From NCBI GenBank assembly GCA_947627135.1, contig CANQUV010000012.1, forward strand, positions 1 through 64,000: 64,000 nucleotides of DNA. The letters run 5' to 3'. Both the position numbers and the translations under genes were made by a program. The notes below the pieces were generated by a model. It was given only the letters and a program-made list of their open reading frames with translations. It was not told the origin of the DNA and searched no databases. Below, piece by piece: positions 1 through 10,500 of the stretch. Position 1 is the first letter of the stretch, and each line of letters begins with the position of its first letter. The DNA is from an uncultured Clostridia bacterium (GTDB taxonomy: Bacteria; Bacillota; Clostridia; Oscillospirales; Acutalibacteraceae).

Positions 1-702
1 AATTTGCTTGCACTTCCTGTTGTAGATACGGAAAACCGTCTTGTAGGTATTGTTACAATCGACGACGCTATGGATGTTCTTGAAGAAGAAGTTACCGAGG
101 ATATCGAAAAAATGGCTGCGGTTATGCCTTCTGATAAACCTTATATGAAAACCAGCGTTTTAGGATTGTGCAAAAAGCGTATTCCATGGCTTTTGATACT
201 TATGGTTTCTGCTACCTTTACAGGCGCAATTATTACAAGCTTTGAATCTGCGCTTGCGGCAAACATAGCTTTGTCGGCTTTTATTCCCATGCTTATGGAT
301 ACTGGCGGTAATGCGGGAAGTCAGGCGTCAGTTTCAATTATTCGTGCAATTTCTCTGGGAGAAGTTGATTTTAAAGATCTATTCAAGGTTATGTGGAAAG
401 AATTTAGAGTCGCCGTAATTTGCGGTTTGATTCTTGCCTGTGCAAACTTTGTAAAAATTATGCTTCTTGATTTCCATGCAATTCCCTTTGAAAAGGCGTT
501 CCCTGTTGCGTTGGTAGTGTGTTTAACAATGATTGCTGCGATAATTATAGCCAAGCTGATAGGCTGTTTTCTGCCGCTTTTGGCAGACAAAATCGGCTTT
601 GACCCTGCGGTAATGGCGAGTCCGCTTATTACAACAATTGTGGATGCATTGTCGCTTCTTGTTTATTTCCAGTTCGCCACAATGATTTTATCTACAATGT
701 AA
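1..702 (+). CDS. mgtE: Magnesium transporter MgtE, C-terminal part (5' truncated by window edge)
   Basis: Frame open from base 1. CBS-domain end 'LALPVVDTENRLVGIVTIDDAMDVLEEE' followed by the MgtE membrane domain 'MLMDTGGNAGSQASVSIIRAISLGEV'. Confidence 0.93.
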   Translation, partial: NLLALPVVDTENRLVGIVTIDDAMDVLEEEVTEDIEKMAAVMPSDKPYMKTSVLGLCKKRIPWLLILMVSATFTGAIITSFESALAANIALSAFIPMLMDTGGNAGSQASVSIIRAISLGEVDFKDLFKVMWKEFRVAVICGLILACANFVKIMLLDFHAIPFEKAFPVALVVCLTMIAAIIIAKLIGCFLPLLADKIGFDPAVMASPLITTIVDALSLLVYFQFATMILSTM

Positions 703-737
703 AATTGGAAAATGTGAAACTTAATATATAAAAATTA

Positions 738-772
738 CCCACCGATTTATTATTTTTAATCGGTGGTTTTTA
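738..772 (+). terminator. Rho-independent terminator after mgtE
   Basis: Inverted repeat CCACCGATT...AATCGGTGG followed by TTTTTAATTTT. Confidence 0.8.
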
Positions 773-1032
773 ATTTTATTTCGAGTAACTGCAAGGATTA
801 CCACTTAAATAAGATAGAAAGGCAGATGTATCTGAAAAAGGGAAACTACCAAAATGGAGCTTTTATTTTTATGCCTTATAACACCTAATACTGTTAATTA
901 ACTACTATTTTACTCAAAATTGTATGGTATAATAATGTACACAATAAATTTTAAAAAAACCGTGAGGTTTTTACGGTTTTATTCGTGTAATAAGTAAAAG
1001 GGCAAAAACTAACTTTTGAAAGGGGTAGGTCA

Positions 1033-1590
1033 ATGGATAACGGTTCAAGCAGCTATCAGCGTTTTCTAAATGGAGATGAAAACGGTATAGTTGAGATTGT
1101 AAGGGATTACAAAGACGGGCTGATTTTTTATCTAAACAGTTTCACGGGTAATATTCATATTTCAGAGGAACTTGCCGAAGATACCTTTGTAAAATTAGGA
1201 ACAAAGAAGCCTCAAAATAAAAGTAAAGGTTCCTTTAAGACTTGGTTATATACGATAGCTCGAAATACAGCTATTGATTATTTGAGACGCAATTCCAAAA
1301 ATACTGAGATTTCAATTGATGATATTCAGGAGATTATAAGTGATGAAGAAAATCTTGAACAATCCTATATAAAAGAAGAAAGAAAAATTACTGTTCATAG
1401 AGCAATAAGAAAGCTTAAATCCGAATATCAGCAAGTCCTTTGGCTTGTTTACTTTGAAAATTGCAGTAATAAAGAGACGGCAGCGGTGATGAAAAAATCT
1501 ATCCATAGTATTGAAACTCTTGTGTACCGAGCAAGACTGGCACTTAAATCAGAACTTGAAAAGGAGGGCTTTATTTATGAAGAGTTATGA
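1033..1590 (+). CDS. RNA polymerase sigma factor, sigma-70/ECF family
   Basis: Region 2 'AEDTFVKL..KGSFKTWLYTIARNTAIDYLRR' and region 4 'LKSEYQQVLWLVYFENCSNKETAAVMKKSIHSIETLVYRARLALK'. SD aaaggggtagg. Confidence 0.9.
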   Translation: MDNGSSSYQRFLNGDENGIVEIVRDYKDGLIFYLNSFTGNIHISEELAEDTFVKLGTKKPQNKSKGSFKTWLYTIARNTAIDYLRRNSKNTEISIDDIQEIISDEENLEQSYIKEERKITVHRAIRKLKSEYQQVLWLVYFENCSNKETAAVMKKSIHSIETLVYRARLALKSELEKEGFIYEEL

Positions 1591-2578
1591 TGAAATGGCG
1601 AATAATGTACTTAACCGAATAAGAGAATACGAAACCAAACAAAAGCATAAAAAAAAGCTTATAAAACGAGCAGTAATTTCATTAAGCAGTGTTTGTATTG
1701 CTGTATTGATTGGGATTGTAATTTGGAATCATCTATCAATACAAGTAAACACTTATTCAGAGAAAGATAAAAATATAGCTAATGACAGTATTTATTCACC
1801 AGACGAAAGTGAATATATACCTAATCAGGATGATAATCCTGTTTATATTCCCAAAATTAAGCTGCCCGAAACTTCAAACAATAATATAGCTGCTGATATA
1901 ATTGGATTAGTTGTATATAAAGGGAATATATATACACAAGCTGAATACTATTACGGTGAAGATGATGGAAGAATTAAAGCATTAGTCGGCGAATATCTCG
2001 GCTATGCAACAGGAAAAATCAATGAATGGTCATCTCAAGATGATTATGCTAAGGAATTTGCCTCAACATATAAGGGAAATGTCTATTCCGTTAATGGATA
2101 CAGCACAAATTTCCGTATTTGTATGTATGAAAAATTTAAAGATGAAGACGGAAATACAATAATATGGCTTCAGTTTATGGAAAAATTAAACGGCATAGAG
2201 TTGACTTACGGTAAGGAATTGTTTGACGACCGTCTGCAAATTAAGGGACGAATTTCATCTGTTCAGTATCAGGAATACTATGATTGGAATGAAGGAAAAG
2301 ATAAAATTCAGCACTTATCCGGTGTTACCCAAGACGAGCTGAACGCATTTGTTGAAGGCTTATATTCCGGCAAATTTGAATATGTAACCGATTTTTCATC
2401 CGAGTTGGAACATACAATGTTGTATTTGTATCTTAATGACTACACCACAGTTGAATTGGAATTAATTGAAGGAGGCTATGTTAAATACCAATATATGGGA
2501 GAACTTTATTATGTAAAAATGTCTGAAGAGGCATTTAATCCGGTTTTTAATGCCTGTATTAATAACAATGGAAATTAA
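1577..2578 (+). CDS. Membrane-anchored protein of unknown function, probable ECF-coupled (anti-sigma-like) protein
   Basis: ATG 1577 has SD AAGGAGGG and overlaps the sigma factor by 14 bp; the ORF-track start at 1511 is too early. Cytosolic N-terminus, single TM (VISLSSVCIAVLIGIVIW), extracytoplasmic C-terminus. Confidence 0.7.
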   Translation: MKSYDEMANNVLNRIREYETKQKHKKKLIKRAVISLSSVCIAVLIGIVIWNHLSIQVNTYSEKDKNIANDSIYSPDESEYIPNQDDNPVYIPKIKLPETSNNNIAADIIGLVVYKGNIYTQAEYYYGEDDGRIKALVGEYLGYATGKINEWSSQDDYAKEFASTYKGNVYSVNGYSTNFRICMYEKFKDEDGNTIIWLQFMEKLNGIELTYGKELFDDRLQIKGRISSVQYQEYYDWNEGKDKIQHLSGVTQDELNAFVEGLYSGKFEYVTDFSSELEHTMLYLYLNDYTTVELELIEGGYVKYQYMGELYYVKMSEEAFNPVFNACINNNGN

Positions 2579-2606
2579 TAAAAAATAAGTTTAAAAACAA
2601 TACCGC

Positions 2607-2655
2607 CCTTTTAGGACAGCTTCTTTACATCGAATGTCTCAAAGGGCGGAACTTT
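2607..2655. terminator. Hairpin between convergent genes, possible bidirectional terminator
   Basis: CCGCCCTTT...AAAGGGCGG between convergent ORFs. Confidence 0.5.
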
Positions 2656-2677
2656 TAGTTATAAATATTAGGTTATA

Positions 2678-3745
2678 TTAAGACTGTGCCTTTACAAACT
2701 GTTCCTGCATATATGAGTAAACATCATCAGGAAGATTATAGAATGTGTAGCATTTATCCAAGTATTCGTCAGGCGGTGAGATAAGCTCGCTGTTTCTGTA
2801 ATTTTCGTCAAGAAGCTCAAAAGCTGCTGTGTTTGGTGTTGAGTATCCTATATACTCGGCATTTGCAGCCGCCATTTCAGGCTCAAGCATAAAGTTGATG
2901 AATTTTTCAGCAAGCTCTTTGTTTTTGCTGTCCTTTGGAATACACATAGCGTCAACAAAAAGGTTTGAACCCTCTTCAGGCAGAACATAATCAAGATCTT
3001 CGTTATTATCCATCATTGTAAAAATATCGCCTGCATAATAAGGGGCAATTGCCGATTGATTGCCTTCCATCTCCGTAAATACCTGATCCATAACATATTT
3101 CTTCAGCAGAGGCCTTTGCTCCTTAAGTTTTTCTGTTGCTTTATCAATATCTTCTTTTGTTACGACTGACGGATCAATATTGCACATCTGCATGGCAATA
3201 GCCATAGCGTCACGGCTGTTGTTGAACATCAGGATATTTCCCTTGTATTCTTCGTTCCAGAGAGCATTCCAACCCGTTGGCTTTTCGGGAATCATTGTTT
3301 TGTTGTAAACCATAGCTACTACGCCCCAAGAATAAGGTACCGAATATTTGCTTCCTTTATCATATTCCGGGTTTTTAAAACGCTCCATAATATTTTTATC
3401 AAAGTTAGGAATATTGTCAAAATTTATTTCAGCCAGCATATCCTCCTCAATTAACTTACTTATCATATAATCTGAGGGGATGATTACATCGTAAGATGAA
3501 TTGCTGTTCTTTAAAATGTTATACATTTCTTCGTTTGTTTCGTAGTTTGTGTAATTAACCTTGATATTAAACTGTTTTTCAAATTCAGAAATAATATCAA
3601 TAGTGCCGTCTTCACCGTTAGATATGTATTCTCCCCAGTTATAAACATTGATCTCTCCCTCATAGCTGTTTGAGCATCCTGTAAATAAAGATGCACAAGC
3701 AGTACAGAGTGTAAGTGCAAGAATAATGCTGATAAATTTTTTCAT
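2678..3745 (-). CDS. potD: Spermidine/putrescine ABC transporter substrate-binding lipoprotein PotD
   Basis: Lipobox LTLCTACASLFTGC; 'INVYNWGEYISNGEDGTIDIISEFEKQFNIKVNYTNYETNEEMYNIL' typical of PotD; last gene of the pot operon. Confidence 0.92.
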   Translation of the reverse strand: MKKFISIILALTLCTACASLFTGCSNSYEGEINVYNWGEYISNGEDGTIDIISEFEKQFNIKVNYTNYETNEEMYNILKNSNSSYDVIIPSDYMISKLIEEDMLAEINFDNIPNFDKNIMERFKNPEYDKGSKYSVPYSWGVVAMVYNKTMIPEKPTGWNALWNEEYKGNILMFNNSRDAMAIAMQMCNIDPSVVTKEDIDKATEKLKEQRPLLKKYVMDQVFTEMEGNQSAIAPYYAGDIFTMMDNNEDLDYVLPEEGSNLFVDAMCIPKDSKNKELAEKFINFMLEPEMAAANAEYIGYSTPNTAAFELLDENYRNSELISPPDEYLDKCYTFYNLPDDVYSYMQEQFVKAQS

Positions 3746-3766
3746 TTCTCAATCTCCTTTTAATAA

Positions 3767-4201
3767 TTATAAATATTTTTTAAAGCCTTTAACATCAACA
3801 TTATAACCAAGACGGTGATAAAATTGATGAGCCTGCTTTCTATGTGAAGCCGATACAAGAAATATGTAACTGCAATTTTTTCTTTTAGCAAATTCTTCAA
3901 GGCTGTTCATCAAGAGCTTTCCTATACCTTTATTTTGCATACTGCTTTTTACAATTACATTTTCAACTATCATAAACGGATTACATTTGCCTGTTAAATC
4001 TTTACAGATCACTGCATAAACCGAACCAACCAGCATACCGTTTTGTTTAGCACAAAGCAATATGCAGTTTTTATCTGAGTTTATTTTATTGAATACCGTT
4101 TCCATTTTTGATTTATTGGAATTTTCGCCTGTTAATTCGGTATATAATCCTGATAACTGTTCCAAATCAGCAAAAGTTACTTTTGTTATTTCTATACTCA
4201 T
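3767..4201 (-). CDS. GNAT-family N-acetyltransferase inside the pot operon
   Basis: Acetyl-CoA loop 'VIVKSSMQNKGIGKLLMNSLEEFAKRKNCSYIFLVSASHRKQAHQFYHRLGY'. Confidence 0.88.
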   Translation of the reverse strand: MSIEITKVTFADLEQLSGLYTELTGENSNKSKMETVFNKINSDKNCILLCAKQNGMLVGSVYAVICKDLTGKCNPFMIVENVIVKSSMQNKGIGKLLMNSLEEFAKRKNCSYIFLVSASHRKQAHQFYHRLGYNVDVKGFKKYL

Positions 4202-4239
4202 AATTAATTTAATAATATTCTCCTAAGATAAGTTAAAAC

Positions 4240-5040
4240 TCATTCCAGTCCTTTTGCCTTTGCGGCTTTTCTGTCTTTTATATTAATAGCAATCAAAATT
4301 GCCAATATTGTTATAAACAGCAACGCTGAAAGAGCATTGATTTTCGGCGAAATTCTTCTATGAGTCATTGTGTAGATCTGAATGGGAAGAGTCTGGAATT
4401 TTGAACCTCTTGTAAAATATGTAATAACAAAGTCATCAAGAGAATATGTAAAACTTAAAAGAAATCCTGAAAAAATTCCAGGCATAATTTCGTGGATCAC
4501 AATCTTGGTAAACGCCTGCCATTGGTTGCAGCCAAGGTCAAGAGCAGCCTCGTAAATATGACTGTCCATACGCTTTATTCTGGGCATTACGCTTAAAATA
4601 ACATAGGGGGTGCAAAAGCTTATATGCGCCAACAGTACGGTCCAGAAGCCCATTTCAAAATTAAGTGCAACTCCTAAAAGAGTAAACATAAGCATAAATG
4701 ATACGCCTGTTACAATTTCAGGATTTACAATGGGAATGTTTGAGGCATTTTGAATAGCAGTTCTTTTAAATCCTTTAAAATTGCTTATTCCTATTGCAGC
4801 CATGGTACCTAAAATTGTTGCAAAAACAGATGCCAGAACAGCAATAATAAGTGTATTATAGAGCGACTGCATAATCGCATTGTCTTTAAAAAGTTCAATA
4901 TACCATTTGAATGTAAATCCTTTCCAAACAGTTGTTTTTCCGTCGTTAAAAGAATAGAAAATCAATACTGCAATAGGCATATATAAAAACAAAATCAACA
5001 ATGCAACAAATATTTTAGAGGCTATATTTTTTTTCTTCAT
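4240..5040 (-). CDS. potC: Spermidine/putrescine ABC transporter permease PotC
   Basis: 'YMPIAVLIFYSFNDGKTTVWKGFTFKWYIELF' and EAA loop 'YEAALDLGCNQWQAFTKIVIHEIMPGI'. Confidence 0.92.
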   Translation of the reverse strand: MKKKNIASKIFVALLILFLYMPIAVLIFYSFNDGKTTVWKGFTFKWYIELFKDNAIMQSLYNTLIIAVLASVFATILGTMAAIGISNFKGFKRTAIQNASNIPIVNPEIVTGVSFMLMFTLLGVALNFEMGFWTVLLAHISFCTPYVILSVMPRIKRMDSHIYEAALDLGCNQWQAFTKIVIHEIMPGIFSGFLLSFTYSLDDFVITYFTRGSKFQTLPIQIYTMTHRRISPKINALSALLFITILAILIAINIKDRKAAKAKGLE

Positions 5041-5834
5041 TATGAGATCGCCTCCTCATCACCGAAAAAGTTCATTAAAACGAGGAATATAAGTATTGCA
5101 ACCATAAGAATAAGAGAAATTGCAGAGCCGGTGTTTTGGTCTGTCCAGAATATTTTATCAATAACATCACCTATCATAATGTTATCTGTTCCGCCTAAGT
5201 ACTGCGCCACAAGGAATGTACTGGCTGATGGCACGAATACCATTGTTATACCTGAAATAATTCCCGGAATACTTAACGGAAAAACAACTTTTTTGAAGAT
5301 TTGCACACTGTTTGAACCTAAATCCTGCGCTGCTTCAATAAGTCTGTTATCTATTTTGCTCATTACTGTATATATAGGCAGGATCATGAAAGGCAGAAAT
5401 TCATATACCATACCCAAAACTACCGTTCCTGCATTACCCATAAGATTTGCGTTGATTCCCAAAATTGATAGTGCCGTATCTATTGGTCCGTTGTTTTGAA
5501 GAAGAATGACCCAAGCATAGATCCTTAAAAGAAAGTTCATCCACATAGGAATTGTAATAAGCATTACAAAAAGATTTTGAGTTCTTTCTTTACATCTTGA
5601 CATAATGTATGCCATAGGGTAGGCAAGAATAATACAAATCAAACAGGAAACAAGTGCAATCCAAATTGACCTTACAAAAACATCAGAATAAAAAAATGCA
5701 TTTTGAAATGGCTCAAAGGAAAAATTGCCTTGTTTATTTGTAAATGCATAAAAAATTATGGTAGCAAGGGGAATGAGTGTAAATACTACCATCCAGATAA
5801 GGTAAGGAATAGAGAGTTTTTTGGATTTCATCAA
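5040..5834 (-). CDS. potB: Spermidine/putrescine ABC transporter permease PotB
   Basis: EAA loop '[30 protein letters not shown]'; abuts potC. Confidence 0.92.
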   Translation of the reverse strand: MMKSKKLSIPYLIWMVVFTLIPLATIIFYAFTNKQGNFSFEPFQNAFFYSDVFVRSIWIALVSCLICIILAYPMAYIMSRCKERTQNLFVMLITIPMWMNFLLRIYAWVILLQNNGPIDTALSILGINANLMGNAGTVVLGMVYEFLPFMILPIYTVMSKIDNRLIEAAQDLGSNSVQIFKKVVFPLSIPGIISGITMVFVPSASTFLVAQYLGGTDNIMIGDVIDKIFWTDQNTGSAISLILMVAILIFLVLMNFFGDEEAIS

Positions 5835-7246
5835 CTTTCCTCCTTGTCTGTGGGAGTAAACACTGCCTTTGAAAAATCAAACGAGATAGGACAGTATGTA
5901 GCAACTTGTTCGTCCTGATCACTTTGCATAATCCATTTTCTTTCATCAGACTCTAATATTATCTCATTATGTTCGCCTTTCCAAATAACCGATTCTATAT
6001 AAACATCATTTAAATCGCCTTTGCCGTCTCCTGCAATATGCAGACCGTCGGGAGGAAGAACAATAAAAAGATTTGTATCTTCTTGAAAGTACTGATTTTC
6101 TATTTCTATGATATTGCCCTCAATATCAATTTTTATACTATTGTTTTCTTTATCTGAGGAAACAACCGTTGCAGTAAATTCGTTATTTGCAGTAGGAAAC
6201 ATTTTATTCATGATCTGAATATTATAGGGGATTATCCTCATTCCGATTTCTGTTCCTATTTCTTGACATAGGGTCGAATGAATTAACCACTCGCAATTAT
6301 TACACATAACCGTCATTTCGTAATGAACTCCCTTGAACACGGCATCGGTAACAGTACCTGTTAGCTGTCCTTCTTCAGGTTTTACAACTTCAATGTCTTC
6401 AGGCCTTATAACTATATCAACAGGTGTGTTTTTACCAAATCCTTTGTCAACACATTCAAGCTCATGACCTAAAATTTTTACACGGCAATCGTCTATCATA
6501 GTTCCGTTAATAATATTTGCTTCACCTATAAAGTCTGCAACAAAGGCGTTTACAGGTTCGTTGTAAATATCTGCAGGCGTTCCTATTTGCTCAATGTTAC
6601 CGTTATTCATAACAACAACAGTGTCGCTCATTGTAAGAGCTTCCTCCTGATCGTGGGTAACATAAATAAAGGTAGTTTGGGTTTTTTGCTGAATTTCCTT
6701 TAATTCCTGCTGCATATTTTTTCTTAATTTAAGGTCAAGAGCACCTAAAGGTTCGTCAAGCAAAACAACTTTCGGGTCGCAGACCAATGCCCTTGCAATT
6801 GCAACACGCTGCTGCTGACCGCCTGACAGCTTTGCAACAGAACGCTTTTCATAACCTTTAAGGTCCACAATAGCCAACATTTGATGAACCTTTTTCTTTA
6901 TTTCGTCTTTCGGTGTTTTTTTAAGTTTTAATCCGAAAGCAATATTATCAAATACATTCAGATGAGGAAACAGAGAATACTTTTGAAATACTGTATTCAC
7001 ATTTCGTTTGTGAGGAGGCAACTTGTTAATTCGTTCACCCTCAAAGTAAACATCGCCCTCATCAGGATTTAAAAAACCGCCGATTATTCTAAGAGTGGTT
7101 GTTTTTCCGCAACCTGACGGACCCAAAATAGTTACAAATTCCTTATCCATAATATCCAGATTTATATGGTTTAGAATAACCTCTGAATCAAATTCGACAT
7201 AAATGTTTCTTAAAGAAACTATTGCATTTTCGGATTTTTGCTTCAT
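5831..7246 (-). CDS. potA: Spermidine/putrescine ABC transporter ATPase PotA with long C-terminal region
   Basis: Walker [10 protein letters not shown], signature LSGGQQQR, Walker [13 protein letters not shown]; 471 aa. Confidence 0.92.
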   Translation of the reverse strand: MKQKSENAIVSLRNIYVEFDSEVILNHINLDIMDKEFVTILGPSGCGKTTTLRIIGGFLNPDEGDVYFEGERINKLPPHKRNVNTVFQKYSLFPHLNVFDNIAFGLKLKKTPKDEIKKKVHQMLAIVDLKGYEKRSVAKLSGGQQQRVAIARALVCDPKVVLLDEPLGALDLKLRKNMQQELKEIQQKTQTTFIYVTHDQEEALTMSDTVVVMNNGNIEQIGTPADIYNEPVNAFVADFIGEANIINGTMIDDCRVKILGHELECVDKGFGKNTPVDIVIRPEDIEVVKPEEGQLTGTVTDAVFKGVHYEMTVMCNNCEWLIHSTLCQEIGTEIGMRIIPYNIQIMNKMFPTANNEFTATVVSSDKENNSIKIDIEGNIIEIENQYFQEDTNLFIVLPPDGLHIAGDGKGDLNDVYIESVIWKGEHNEIILESDERKWIMQSDQDEQVATYCPISFDFSKAVFTPTDKEES

Positions 7247-7566
7247 TTAACACCCACCAGTCATATACATAAAATTTGTTGTATTTTTAATGAATGTACA
7301 ATTACACACAATACAACATTTGAATTATAATTTTTTATTTGACAAATGTCAATCAGATAAAAAAAATATTTGAAAATTTATTGGTAAATTTATGAGAAAC
7401 AATTAATTTTTAAAAAAACTTGTGTCTAATTCACAAAAAAACAAGTTAATATATGTAAAAAAAGTTTATAGATTTTACATTTTTAATTTGATAAAATATA
7501 AATAGGAGTATTTTATTGCAAATGAGGCAGAAACTCTTTAAATATTTTTAGAAAGGATTGAAATTA

Positions 7567-10500
7567 ATGTTAAAAACAAGAAAAGTTTGGTCTGTTGTAT
7601 TGACATTTGCTATGCTGTTTTCTGTGTTTGCCGTTATTCCGACAGCACAGGCACAAGTAATTGACAAAAATACAGTTCAGGCTGATACAAACAATGAAAG
7701 CTCATCAGCTTCAAAAATAACAAGTGCATCTGACTTTAGTTGGGATAATGCCAATGTTTATTTTTTGCTGACAGACCGTTTCTATAACGGAAATACAAGT
7801 AATGACCATTCCTACAAACGAAGTCTGAATCAGAGCGGAAATGTAGAATACGGCAAATCCAGTACTGCTGCTTTCCACGGAGGTGACTTTGCAGGTATTA
7901 CAGCTAAAATTAACGAGGGCTATTTTGATAATTTAGGTGTAAATGCTCTTTGGATTTCAGCTCCTTACGAACAAATTCACGGTTACTGTATTGCAGGTGC
8001 GGCAGCAGGATCAATGCCTCATTATTCATATCACGGATATTATGCGCTTGATTTCTCACAAACTGACGCAAACTTCGGTACAGCACAGGAGTTTGAAAAA
8101 ATGGTAGATACAGCCCATGAACATGGTTTGAGAATCGTTCTTGATGTTGTTATGAACCATGTTGGTTATAATACAATAGGCGATATGAACGAATATGGAT
8201 TTGGTACATTAAAGAACGGCTGGCAAAACGGCTACTATAATGCAACCCTTACAGATGTAACATATCATCAGTATATTGATTATAATTCAAATGTAAATGA
8301 CTGGGCAAAATGGTGGGGTACCAACTGGTTAAGAGCAGGTCTTGCAGGTTACAGCGAAGGTTCAGGAGATCTTGAGGGATGCCAATCTTTCCTGCCTGAT
8401 GTAAGAACAGAAAGCACAAAAACAGTTGATATACCGAATGTTTTAAAAACAAAATGGACAAAAGAAGGAACTTTTAATGCAAAGCAGGCTGAACTTAACA
8501 ATTATTTCAATTCAACAGGAAAGTCAAGAACAGTAAGAAATTACCTTGTATATTGGCTTACACAATGGGTTGAAAAATACGGTGTTGACGGTTTCAGATG
8601 CGATACTGCAAAGCATGTTGAGAAAGAATCATGGAAAGCTTTAAAGGATCAGGCTGTTAAGTCCCTTGAAACATGGAGAAAGAATAATCCTACTAAGCCG
8701 GGAGCTGATTGGGATGAAAGCTTCTGGATGACAGGTGAATGCTATACTCACTACTTGAATTATGACAGCTATTATACTCAAGGCGGATTTGATTCAATGA
8801 TCAACTTCTCCTTTAATGATCAAAACTCATTTAATGCCGGTGCACCGGGTGTTCCTGCTGTAAATTCTATTAATAATACATATTCAAATTATGCATCACA
8901 GCTTAATACAAACGACAATTATAATGTATTGTCATACTTGTCTTCACATGATACAAGATTATGCAGAAGCAATTTAATTTATCAGGGTTCGGCATTCCAG
9001 TTACTGCCCGGCGGTATTCAGATTTTCTACGGCGATGAAACAAATCGTCCTCTTCTCACAGACAGATATTCGTCAGGTAAAGACCATGCTCTGCGTTCAG
9101 ATATGAACTGGAGCAGCATTGATAATGCCGTGTTACAGCATTGGCAAAAAGTCGGTAAGTTCAGAAATAACCATGTTGCTGTTGGCGCAGGCAGTCATAC
9201 TTCGCTTACTGCAACATCAGGTGCAGCTTTTGCCCGTACATATAATAAGGGCGGGGTTACTGATAAAATTGCAGCTTGTATAGGTGCAAACTCAAATACA
9301 AATGTTACTATCACACTTAACGGTACATTTGCAGACGGAACAGTTCTTAAAAATACTTATGATAACAAAACTGCAACAGTATCCGGCGGTAAAGTTACAT
9401 TTAACAGTGGTGCAAACGGTACAATTCTTCTTGAAGAAGATAAACAGATTATACCTACAACAGAGCCTACAACAGCTCCAACGACCGCACCAACAACGGC
9501 ACCAACAACAGCTCCAACAACCGCACCTACAACAGCTCCAACAACGGCACCAACAACAGCTCCTCTAACAGAACCTACAACACATCCGGACGGTGACAAA
9601 GATAAAATTTTAGTTGGCGATGTAGATGTTGACGGCCACATAAATGTTAAAGATGCTACCCTTATTCAACTGCATGTATCCGGATTGGGTAAACTTAGTG
9701 ATACAGGATTAATTGCTGCGGATGTTGATTACAGTGAAAGTGTAAATGTTAAGGATGCTACATATATTCAGTTGTACTGTGCAGCATTATCATCCAGCGG
9801 CGGTCATGTTGCTGAATTTAAAGAGGTAGATAAAGTTAACCCTACCACTTCTCCATCAACAGATCCGTCAACTGTTCCAACTACCGGTCCATCTACTACT
9901 TCACCGCAAACCGACCCTGTTGTCACCACATATCCCACAGAAACTACATATCCCACAGATCCTACTTACCCCACAGAAACTACATATCCAACAGATCCTA
10001 CTTATCCCACAGATCCTATTCCGTTACCTCCGGATGGTACTGTTAAATTTACAGATAATCAAAACTGGGGTACAGTTTATGCGTATTTCTGGTGTGATGA
10101 ATATCCCGATATGGCAGGTGAATGGCCCGGTACCATGATGTCTTCGATCGGTACAAACGATTACGGTGAAAATATATTCTCTGCTGATATACCCTCAGGA
10201 GCAACCTATGTAATATTTACAAACGGTCAAGATAAGACGGTAACAGTCACTTTAACAGGTGAAGAAGGATATTATACAGACAACACAAGAGACAGTGAAG
10301 GCCTCTTAAATGTATTTCCTTGGTCAGGCGGAGTTAATCCTGATCCCGGCCCGGGACCTGTACCTCCGGACGGTACTGTTAAATTTACAGATAATCAAAA
10401 CTGGGGTACAGTTTATGCGTATTTCTGGTGTGATGAATATCCCGATATGGCAGGTGAATGGCCCGGTACCATGATGTCTTCGATCGGTACAAACGATTAC

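Noticed and set aside
780-900. Possible small peptide 'MYLKKGNYQNGAFIFMPYNT'
   Set aside because: Too short, no SD, no support.
5131-5499. 122-aa plus-strand ORF antisense to potB
   Set aside because: Shadow ORF on conserved permease.
9284-9641. ORFs overlapping the amylase linker (9284-9568 + and 9357-9641 -)
   Set aside because: Low-complexity QQLQQ and VVGAVVGA translations are out-of-frame or antisense readings of the PTTA repeat.
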